From positions 1 to 10,993 of the forward strand of contig JALWLM010000427.1 of assembly GCA_027084145.1 (NCBI GenBank): a stretch of DNA of 10,993 nt. Reading direction: 5' to 3'. Source of the DNA: Crocinitomicaceae bacterium. GTDB taxonomy: Bacteria; Bacteroidota; Bacteroidia; Flavobacteriales_D; Crocinitomicaceae. The position numbers were made by a program, and so were the translations under genes. The notes beneath the pieces are model-generated. The model saw only the letters and a program-made list of their open reading frames with translations, was not told the DNA's origin and did no database searches. Positions 5,613-10,993 of this stretch are shown here, in pieces; position 1 is the first letter of the stretch, and each line of letters begins with the position of its first letter.

Positions 5613-6252
5613 TTATCCATTTTTTAGACTTACTCCAATTAATTTCTTTAATCAGCTTTAATGCTTCTTTTTCTGTAGGTTTTAGAATAATTACGATATT
5701 ACCTTCTTTTTTATCTACGGTTCTATCTAGAATCTTTTCAAATTTTTTAGTTCCTTCTTTATAGTCAAAAGAAGACACATATAAATCATCTCCTCTAAAT
5801 CGGAAAAGCAATGGTATATATTTTCCTTCTTCATATATATTCACAATAAAAACGCCTTTTTCTCCTGTTTCTGTCAAAATGTTTTTACTCTCATCCCCTA
5901 TCAAAACCTCTTTATTTTCCACTCCAAAGAAATAATCTTCTCCTTTTAAAACACAAGGAATGGAATCTCCTTCTTGAACTCCAAAAATATATCCGTTTCG
6001 AACAGTGTATTTTGAATTTTCTCTTACTGCTTCTCTACTGATTGTAATAATATTAATATTCGATAATACAATCCCATCTTCATTAATCTGATAATATCTA
6101 ATAGGGTCTAATTGATATTTTCCATGCCATATAACAGGAATATTTTCAATCTTTTTCTCTTCCGAAGGAAGAGGTTTGGAAAAATAATAGGATTCTTGTC
6201 CTAATACAATAAAATTCATTCCAAATGATAAAAGAAAAAGTATTTTTTTCAT
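5593..6252 (-). CDS. Exported protein of unknown function
   Basis: A 219-residue protein with a typical signal peptide (MKKILFLLSFGMNFIVLGQ) and no lipobox cysteine, so it is probably released to the periplasm or cell surface by ordinary signal peptidase. I do not recognise the family. The mature part is charged and beta-rich in appearance, with segments such as YYFSKPLPSEEKKIENIPVI, GEDYFFGVENKEVLIGDE and FRGDDLYVSSFDYKEGTKKF, and ends in a basic tail (WSKSKKWIKNKSLK). No catalytic motif or type IX sorting domain is visible. It is divergent from recJ with 48 bp between start codons and convergent with the small membrane-protein gene, whose terminator it overlaps. A weak -7-like TAACTTCG is present upstream on its strand. 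Being a lone, unmatched exported protein it may be lineage-specific. Confidence 0.8.
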   Translation of the reverse strand: MKKILFLLSFGMNFIVLGQESYYFSKPLPSEEKKIENIPVIWHGKYQLDPIRYYQINEDGIVLSNINIITISREAVRENSKYTVRNGYIFGVQEGDSIPCVLKGEDYFFGVENKEVLIGDESKNILTETGEKGVFIVNIYEEGKYIPLLFRFRGDDLYVSSFDYKEGTKKFEKILDRTVDKKEGNIVIILKPTEKEALKLIKEINWSKSKKWIKNKSLK

Positions 6253-6300
6253 ATCTTAAATTAAAGTTTAAAACGAAGTTAAAACAACAATACAAATAAA

Positions 6301-8022
6301 ATGCAAAAAAAGTGGTTGATTAAAAATTCTCCTGATAAAAACGAAATAAAAAATTTATCCAAGGAGCTTAAAATAGATCGTGTTATTGCTCACCTTCTTC
6401 TTCAAAGAGGTATCGATTCTTATCAAAAAGCAGAATCTTTTTTCCGTCCTAAATTAGAAGATCTTCACGATCCTTTCCTTTTGAAAAATATGAAACATGC
6501 CGTGCAACGACTCAATGAAGCAATTCAAAACAATGAAAAAATACTTTTATTTGGAGATTATGATGTTGACGGTACAACCGCCGTTGCATTAATGTATTCT
6601 TTTTTAAAGGAAAAAGTCAATCTTGATTTCTACATTCCAAACAGGGAAAAAGAAGGTTATGGAATAAGCAATGAAGGAATTGATTACGCCGAAAAAATAA
6701 ATGCATCCTTAATTATTGCTTTAGATTGCGGTATCAAATCCATCGATAAAGTAGAATATGCTAAAGAAAAACATATTGATTTTATGATTTGTGATCATCA
6801 TACCCCCGGAGAAAAAATTCCTGATGCAATTGTACTCAATCCAAAACAAAAAGACTGCTCCTACCCTTACAAAGAATTATCCGGATGCGGAGTCGGTTTT
6901 AAACTTCTACAAGCTTTTTCTATTGACAATAATATTGATATTCAAGAACTTTATCAATATTTAGATTTACTGGCAATTAGTATCGGTGCGGATATTGTTC
7001 CTGTTACCGGTGAAAACAGAATTCTGTGCTACCATGGAATGCTTTTACTAAACAATAAACCTCGTACATCTTTTAAAACTTTATTACAATTATCTAATAA
7101 AAATTTCCCGGTCACTTTAACCGATGTTGTATTTTCTATCGCCCCTAAAATTAATGCTGCAGGAAGAATTGAAAGCGCAAAACACAGTGTTGAATTAATG
7201 ATTTCAAAAAATGAAAATAGGATAAAGGATTTAGCTCTAAAAATCAATGAATACAATGAAACCAGAAAAGAATTGCAAAAAAATATTGTTTTAGAAGCTT
7301 TAAAACAAATAGAATCAGACAAGCAACACTCCGGCAAATATACAAATGTTGTTTACGCTTCTCATTGGCATAAAGGCGTCGTAGGAATTGTCGCTTCAAA
7401 AATCATCGAAAAACATTATAAACCAACCATTGTTTTCACTTTATCCGAAGGAAAAATTGTAGGGTCAGCAAGATCCATTGAGGGTTTTGATATTTATCAA
7501 GCATTAGAACAATGTGAAGACTTATTGGAACAATTCGGGGGACATAAAGCAGCGGCAGGAATGACTATTCTTCCTGAAAATTATAATGCTTTCAAAGAGA
7601 AATTTGAATCTGTCGTTTCCCAAACATTAAAAAAAGAATTACTAACTCCCGAACAGATTATTGACATTAGCATTGACTTTGATGAAATCTTTAAAAACGG
7701 TGAAAATCGAACAAAAATTCCTCGACTGAAAAGAATTTTATCTCAATTTGAACCTCATGGTCCGGGAAATATGAAACCGGTTTTTATGACTCCTAATGTT
7801 TTTTCTATAGAATCTAAATTACTGAAAGATGAACATATCAAACTAAAAGTCTGTCAACCCAATAACGATGTCGTAATGGATGGAATCGGTTTTTTCATGC
7901 CTGACAAATTTCCAATAACCACGAATGGAGCAGCTTTTGACATTGCTTATACATTGGAAAAAAATAATTTTAAGGATAAAGAAACATTACAAATGAACAT
8001 AAAAGACATCAGAAACATTTAA
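6301..8022 (+). CDS. recJ: Single-stranded-DNA-specific 5'-3' exonuclease RecJ
   Basis: A full-length 573-residue RecJ, a cytoplasmic DHH-superfamily nuclease degrading single-stranded DNA 5' to 3' in recombination, mismatch and base-excision repair. Metal-binding motifs are intact: GDYDVDG (85-91), LDCG (141-144), CDHHTPG (164-170), SGCGVGFK (194-201) and ADIVPVTGENR (230-240), followed by PKINAAGRI (282-290). The DHHA1 domain shows SHWHKGVVGIVASKI (354-368) and FGGHKAAAG (412-420). The remaining C-terminal part fits the OB-fold DNA-binding domain. The first Met gives the usual N-terminus of the Bacteroidetes enzyme (KKWLIK then a helical segment and SYQKAESFFRPKLEDLHDPF). Nothing is missing. 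It is single in its direction; no clear -7 box is seen in the 48-bp divergent region. The probable RNA promoter starts right after its stop. Confidence 0.97.
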   Translation: MQKKWLIKNSPDKNEIKNLSKELKIDRVIAHLLLQRGIDSYQKAESFFRPKLEDLHDPFLLKNMKHAVQRLNEAIQNNEKILLFGDYDVDGTTAVALMYSFLKEKVNLDFYIPNREKEGYGISNEGIDYAEKINASLIIALDCGIKSIDKVEYAKEKHIDFMICDHHTPGEKIPDAIVLNPKQKDCSYPYKELSGCGVGFKLLQAFSIDNNIDIQELYQYLDLLAISIGADIVPVTGENRILCYHGMLLLNNKPRTSFKTLLQLSNKNFPVTLTDVVFSIAPKINAAGRIESAKHSVELMISKNENRIKDLALKINEYNETRKELQKNIVLEALKQIESDKQHSGKYTNVVYASHWHKGVVGIVASKIIEKHYKPTIVFTLSEGKIVGSARSIEGFDIYQALEQCEDLLEQFGGHKAAAGMTILPENYNAFKEKFESVVSQTLKKELLTPEQIIDISIDFDEIFKNGENRTKIPRLKRILSQFEPHGPGNMKPVFMTPNVFSIESKLLKDEHIKLKVCQPNNDVVMDGIGFFMPDKFPITTNGAAFDIAYTLEKNNFKDKETLQMNIKDIRNI

Positions 8023-8025
8023 TTT

Positions 8026-8056
8026 TTGCTTAAATCAATAAAATGACTTATCTTAG
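8026..8056 (+). promoter_or_regulatory. Promoter of the probable non-coding RNA, with palindrome over the -7 box
   Basis: TTG (8026-8028), a 20-bp spacer and TATCTTAG (8049-8056), one base from TANNTTTG, give the Bacteroidetes arrangement with the same spacing as the next promoter at 8317-8347. The -7 box is the left arm of a perfect palindrome, TATCTTA (8049-8055) / TAAGATA (8060-8066), spaced by GCAG. This could be an operator or the first hairpin of the transcript. Confidence 0.55.
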
Positions 8057-8060
8057 CAGT

Positions 8061-8290
8061 AAGATAACGCAAGTAAAAGACTTGAAGGATTATCACCTCA
8101 ATGTGAGGGAAGCCCATGTACAATATTGAAGCTTAACACTTATAAAATTAAGGAGCGTTTCAGGAGTATTAGGTTAGACCTATAAACACTGAAAAGTGGA
8201 GCAAAAGCCAAAGGAAAACCGACCACTTCGACAATCCTAAACCTGTTGTAAAAGAGGTTTCAATTTTCAAAACATGGGCTTTTTTATTTT
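8061..8290 (+). ncRNA. Probable structured non-coding RNA, family not recognised
   Basis: About 230 nt between recJ and the PUR gene, with a promoter in front and a terminator at the end. AAGCCCATGT (8110-8119) pairs perfectly with ACATGGGCTT (8272-8281), closing a 152-nt interior, and is followed by a T-rich tail to 8290. Inside are further helices: TTTCAG (8158-8163) / CTGAAA (8189-8194) enclosing TAGGT/ACCTA (8170-8174, 8178-8182); AGTGG (8195-8199) / CCACT (8223-8227); AAACCT (8239-8244) / AGGTTT (8255-8260). The 5' part has CAAGT/ACTTG (8070-8074, 8080-8084) and CCTCA/TGAGG (8096-8100, 8104-8108). Local G+C is about 38%, above the roughly 32% of the flanking coding sequence. It lacks the hallmarks I know for RNase P RNA, tmRNA and SRP RNA. 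A 6S-like regulator or lineage-specific sRNA is possible. Ends are inferred. Confidence 0.65.
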
Positions 8291-8316
8291 ATTCAAAAAA
8301 ACAAATAACACTTCAT

Positions 8317-8347
8317 TTGTATTATTCATAGAAAAATAGCATCTTTG
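8317..8347 (+). promoter_or_regulatory. Promoter of the PUR-family gene
   Basis: TTG (8317-8319), a 20-bp spacer and CATCTTTG (8340-8347), one base from TANNTTTG, placed 26 bp before the ATG. It follows directly after the terminator of the non-coding RNA, so the two units appear to be transcribed separately. Confidence 0.65.
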
Positions 8348-8373
8348 TTTCACTTAAATAAAATATATGGGAT

Positions 8374-8709
8374 ATGGAAAACAATAGAAAAGATGAGGTT
8401 TACTCAAATGTTGTACGTGCGGGAAAAAGAACTTATTTCTTTGACGTAAAAGAAACAAAAGGACGTGATTTATACATCACAATTACGGAAAGTAAAAAAG
8501 TCTACAATGAAGATGGTAGTGAATACTATCAAAAACACAAAATCTTTTTATATAAAGAAGATTTTGAAAAATTTCAAAACGGATTAGCTGATGTAATCGA
8601 AAAAATTGCAGAGTTAAGAGCAACCGGAAATTACAAGCCCGATAATGACTTTACTTCAAATTCAACCAAAGAAACAAAAGAAGACGAAGTCGATTTCGAT
8701 AATCTATAA
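8374..8709 (+). CDS. PUR-family DNA/RNA-binding protein (DUF3276)
   Basis: A 111-residue protein with one PUR-alpha-type repeat, a beta-beta-beta-beta-alpha nucleic-acid-binding unit. The strands are visible as EVYSNVVRAGKRTYFFDVKE (8-27), RDLYITITESKKVYN (31-45) and YQKHKIFLYKEDFEKF (52-67), followed by the helix NGLADVIEKIAELRA (69-83). The tail from about residue 85 is polar and acidic and probably disordered. In bacteria such single-repeat proteins dimerise; the Borrelia homologue BpuR binds DNA and RNA and regulates expression, while the role in Bacteroidetes is poorly defined. The gene is monocistronic here, with its own promoter and terminator. Its location next to a likely structured RNA is suggestive but proves no link. 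Confidence 0.88.
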   Translation: MENNRKDEVYSNVVRAGKRTYFFDVKETKGRDLYITITESKKVYNEDGSEYYQKHKIFLYKEDFEKFQNGLADVIEKIAELRATGNYKPDNDFTSNSTKETKEDEVDFDNL

Positions 8710-8726
8710 TTTTATGAATCGTTGAT

Positions 8727-8765
8727 AAGTTCACCTTAAATTTTATTTTTAGGGTGAACTTTTTT
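8727..8765 (+). terminator. Intrinsic terminator after the PUR-family gene
   Basis: AAGTTCACC (8727-8735) pairs perfectly with GGTGAACTT (8753-8761) around an A/T-rich loop, followed by a T-run to 8765. It ends the PUR transcript 18 nt after the stop. The right arm reaches into the spacer region of the parA promoter. Confidence 0.85.
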
Positions 8766-8766
8766 G

Positions 8767-8774
8767 TATCTTTA
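8767..8774 (+). promoter_or_regulatory. -7 promoter box of the parA-parB operon
   Basis: TATCTTTA differs at the last base from TANNTTTG and lies 25 bp before the parA ATG. It abuts the preceding terminator's T-run. The -33 region is only T-rich (around 8746-8750), without a clean TTG. Confidence 0.5.
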
Positions 8775-8799
8775 GCTTTCTTAATACTAATGAAATTCT

Positions 8800-9594
8800 A
8801 TGGGTAAAATATTTGCTGTCGCTAATCAAAAAGGAGGTGTAGGAAAAACTACAACTACGATTAACCTTGCCGGATGTCTAGGGGTATTGGAATATAAGAC
8901 TTTGATTGTAGATGCTGACCCTCAAGCAAATGCAACTTCAGGTGTAGGACTTGACCCTAGAAACACTAAAAACATTTACGATTGTTTAATCAATGAAGTT
9001 GACCCTAAAGATTTAATTATCAAAACAAATAACCCAAATCTGGATATCTTACCTTCACACATAGATTTAGTGGGAGCAGAACTTGAAATGATTAATCTTC
9101 CCAATCGAGAACACCGCCTTAAAATGGCTTTAGATAAGATAAAAGACGATTATGATTTTATTATTATCGATTGTTCACCTTCTTTGGGACTAATTACAGT
9201 CAATGCTCTAACCGCAGCAGATTCCGTGATTATTCCCGTGCAATGTGAATATTATGCACTGGAAGGATTAGGGAAATTGTTGAATACAATAAAAATCGTT
9301 CAAAGTCGACTCAATAAGTCACTTGAAATTGAAGGAATTTTACTCACCATGTACGATACAAGACTTCGATTAGCCAACCAAGTTGTAGAGGAAGTCAAAA
9401 CGCATTTCCAAGATATTGTTTTTGATACATTAATACATCGAAACACGAAACTCGGAGAAGCTCCAAGCTTTGGAGAAACAATTATCATGCATGATGCAAC
9501 AAGTAAAGGAGCGGTTAATTACTTAAATCTCACGCGAGAGATTCTCCAAAAAAATAATTTAACCAAATTGTCCAACGAACAAAAAACTTTCTAA
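8800..9594 (+). CDS. parA: Chromosome-partitioning ATPase ParA (Soj)
   Basis: A 264-residue deviant-Walker ATPase that binds the nucleoid when ATP-bound and, released by ParB, drives segregation of the origin region. Visible motifs are ANQKGGVGKTTTTINLAG (8-25) with the deviant Walker A and its two lysines (Lys11, Lys16), VDADPQANATSG (38-48), Walker B region IIIDCSPSLG (121-130) with Asp124, and VQCEYYALEGL (147-157). The length and short N-terminus, without the helix-turn-helix extension of type Ia plasmid ParA, indicate a chromosomal Soj-type protein. The ATG at 8800 gives the canonical start MGKIFAVANQ. parB begins 1 nt after its stop, so the two are co-transcribed. Confidence 0.96.
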   Translation: MGKIFAVANQKGGVGKTTTTINLAGCLGVLEYKTLIVDADPQANATSGVGLDPRNTKNIYDCLINEVDPKDLIIKTNNPNLDILPSHIDLVGAELEMINLPNREHRLKMALDKIKDDYDFIIIDCSPSLGLITVNALTAADSVIIPVQCEYYALEGLGKLLNTIKIVQSRLNKSLEIEGILLTMYDTRLRLANQVVEEVKTHFQDIVFDTLIHRNTKLGEAPSFGETIIMHDATSKGAVNYLNLTREILQKNNLTKLSNEQKTF

Positions 9595-9595
9595 A

Positions 9596-10504
9596 ATGAG
9601 TGCTAAGAAACGACCTGCTTTAGGTAAAGGATTGGGAGCATTACTTCAAAGCGCTGATACTGATATCACAAGCTCTAATGCTGAAACAGGCGTTGGGGCT
9701 ATTGCTGAAATCCCCATTGAAGACATTGAAGCTAACCCTTTCAATCCACGTACAACTTTTGAAAAAGAAGCATTGAAAGAATTGAGTGATTCCATTGCTC
9801 AACATGGTATCATTCAACCTTTAACGGTACGGAAGCTTGGTCGAGATAAATATCAACTTATCTCCGGTGAAAGACGATTTAGAGCAGCACAACTTGTCGG
9901 ATTGGAAAAAGTTCCAGCATACATTCGAATTGCTAATGACCAAACCATGCTTGAAATGGCTTTGGTTGAAAATATTCAACGAGAAAACTTAAACCCCATT
10001 GAAGTCGCCATTTCATACAAACGTTTAATTGATGAATGCCAATTAACTCAAGAGCAACTCAGTCAAAAAATATCAAAAAGCAGAACAAGTATCACAAATT
10101 ATTTAAGACTTTTAAAACTACCTGCTGAAATACAAACAGGGGTTCTTGCCGAGGAAATTACAATGGGACATGCTAGAGCACTCGTTAGCGTAGATGATGA
10201 AAAACTACAACTCGAACTCTATCAACGAATTATTGATGAGAACTTATCCGTAAGAGATATTGAAGCGATTCTTAGAGGTGAAAATATTGAATCGCCTAAA
10301 ACTTCTGAAAAAGAAAAACAAAAAAACAAAAAAACAGAAAAGGCGAAATTACCGGAAGAATTTATTTCTCTAAAAGAAAGTTTGTCCGAACGTTTATCCA
10401 CAAAAGTAAAAATTCAGAAATCACCGAAAGGAGGAGGTAAGATTGTTTTGGAGTTTAATTCTGATGAAGACTTAGGACGTATCATGGAATTGTTGAATAA
10501 ATAA
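9596..10504 (+). CDS. parB: Chromosome-partitioning protein ParB (Spo0J), CTPase and parS-binding
   Basis: A 302-residue ParB that loads at parS sites, hydrolyses CTP as a sliding clamp and stimulates ParA. The N-terminus RPALGKGLGALL (6-17) contains the conserved ParA-activating basic segment. The CTP-binding domain shows IEANPFNPRTTF (44-55), HGIIQPLTVRK (70-80), GERRFRAAQLVG (91-102) and ENIQRENLNPIEVA (125-138). A helix-turn-helix for parS follows (LTQEQLSQKISKSRTSITNY, 150-169, then LRLLKLP). A charged linker rich in Lys/Glu (about 230-255) leads to the dimerisation domain (256-302). All domains are intact. No full parS palindrome was found in this window. The stop overlaps the next start as TAATG. 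Confidence 0.96.
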   Translation: MSAKKRPALGKGLGALLQSADTDITSSNAETGVGAIAEIPIEDIEANPFNPRTTFEKEALKELSDSIAQHGIIQPLTVRKLGRDKYQLISGERRFRAAQLVGLEKVPAYIRIANDQTMLEMALVENIQRENLNPIEVAISYKRLIDECQLTQEQLSQKISKSRTSITNYLRLLKLPAEIQTGVLAEEITMGHARALVSVDDEKLQLELYQRIIDENLSVRDIEAILRGENIESPKTSEKEKQKNKKTEKAKLPEEFISLKESLSERLSTKVKIQKSPKGGGKIVLEFNSDEDLGRIMELLNK

Positions 10505-10993
10505 TGAAACTACTGTTAATCATCTTCTTCATTCCTTTTTATTCGTTCTTTGCACAAGAAAAAACGGATACAATTTCTACACCCTCCCATTCGATAAAAA
10601 AAGCACTTATTCTTTCTGCCGCAATTCCCGGAGCAGGACAAATTTACAATCATATTGCCATGCCTAAAGGAAGAAAAACAGCTTTTTGGAAAGTTCCTCT
10701 CATCTATGCAGGACTCGGAGCTACATCTTATTTTTTATTTAAAAATCAAACAATAACCTCAGAGTTAAAACAAGAATATATTCAACGACAAGAAAACGGA
10801 ACAGGATCTCCGAAATGGCAAAGTTATGACGATCAAGGAATTTTAACACTTTTTGAGTCTTATCAGAAAAAAAGAGATTTTTCAATACTGGGACTTGCTT
10901 TTGTTTATATATTACAAGTTGCTGACGCCGGTGTAGAAGCACATTTTGTTACTTTTGATGTTTCAAAAGATTTAAGTCTAAAATTAAAACCAA
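10504..10993 (+). CDS. DUF5683-domain membrane protein, 5' part (3' end outside window)
   Basis: The first 163 codons of a gene whose ATG shares one base with the parB stop (TAATG), indicating coupling. The product starts with a signal peptide (MKLLLIIFFIPFYSFFAQEK). It then shows the DUF5683 features: SAAIPGAGQIYN (38-49), FWKVPLIYAGLGATSYF (61-77), a polar stretch with RDFSILGLAFVYIL (124-137), and the end VADAGVEAHFVTFDVSKDLS (139-158). Membrane helices are likely at about 64-80 and 126-142. This family is typical of Bacteroidetes and often follows parB; its function is not established. Between the GQIYN motif and the WK of the next motif there is HIAMPKGRKTAF (50-61), a few residues longer than the spacing I recall for relatives. 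Whether it takes part in segregation or envelope biology is open. Confidence 0.85.
   Translation, partial: MKLLLIIFFIPFYSFFAQEKTDTISTPSHSIKKALILSAAIPGAGQIYNHIAMPKGRKTAFWKVPLIYAGLGATSYFLFKNQTITSELKQEYIQRQENGTGSPKWQSYDDQGILTLFESYQKKRDFSILGLAFVYILQVADAGVEAHFVTFDVSKDLSLKLKP

Noticed and set aside
7029..7337. Minus-strand reading frame of 102 codons
   Set aside because: It is antisense to intact recJ and shows no protein motif.
8103..8115. TGAGGGAAGCCC resembling the conserved start of RNase P RNA
   Set aside because: The transcript would be only about 230 nt and the other universally conserved RNase P segments are missing.
8043..8129. 28-codon reading frame (start MTYLSSKITQVKDLKDYHLN), faintly like the start of DUF2442 proteins
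   Set aside because: It contains the -7 box, uses AAG, ACG, AGG and TTG codons unlike the neighbours, and ends before any family-defining residues. A decayed gene fragment cannot be fully excluded.
8087..8215. Six GGA triplets in the RNA, as in CsrB-type sponge RNAs
   Set aside because: They are not consistently in hairpin loops, and CsrA is not typical of Bacteroidetes.
8346..8353. TGTTTCAC, identical to the left half of the parS consensus, upstream of the PUR gene
   Set aside because: The right half (TTAAATAA) matches only about half of the expected GTGAAACA, so it is not a credible parS palindrome.
10739..10942. Minus-strand reading frame of 67 codons
   Set aside because: It lies wholly opposite the DUF5683 gene, whose family motifs and signal peptide establish the plus-strand frame.

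Overview
The window is about two-thirds A+T and its promoters follow the Bacteroidetes pattern (-7 box TANNTTTG, with a TTG about 20 bp upstream where visible). Together with the gene families present (a Bacteroidetes-type Fur, an OstA-like LPS-transport protein, a DUF3276/PUR protein, RecJ, ParA/ParB and a DUF5683 protein), this points to a chromosomal segment of a member of Bacteroidota, most likely Flavobacteriia. No insertion sequence, phage gene, tRNA, rRNA or CRISPR array was seen.

Layout. 1-753: 3' end of a polysaccharide flippase. 869-4490: a tightly packed unit, fur, STAS-domain protein, purA, OstA-like protein, with overlaps of 4 and 11 nt and a 1-nt gap; two of its genes use TTG starts. 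A strong intrinsic-terminator structure lies inside the signal-peptide codons of the OstA-like gene. 4505-4909: a YbgC-type thioesterase whose promoter box sits so close to the ATG that the mRNA is probably leaderless. 4910-5276: non-coding stretch holding a leftward hairpin/T-tract, a short direct repeat and a 32-codon remnant of an ADP-forming acyl-CoA synthetase with its promoter box still recognisable. 5277-5549: small three-helix membrane protein. 5593-6252 (minus): exported protein of unknown function, convergent with the former and sharing its terminator. 6301-8022: recJ. 8057-8290: a probable structured non-coding RNA with its own promoter and terminator. 8374-8709: PUR-family nucleic-acid-binding protein. 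8800-10993: parA, parB and the start of a DUF5683 gene, consecutively packed.

Functionally most genes are housekeeping: envelope polysaccharide export and LPS transport, metal-responsive regulation, AMP synthesis, recombination/repair and chromosome segregation. The parts that stand out are regulatory or relic: the terminator inside the OstA-like gene, the unrecognised RNA downstream of recJ with a perfect palindrome over its -7 box, the acyl-CoA synthetase remnant, and a Fur protein that lacks the usual structural zinc cysteines. No convincing new multi-gene system was found.
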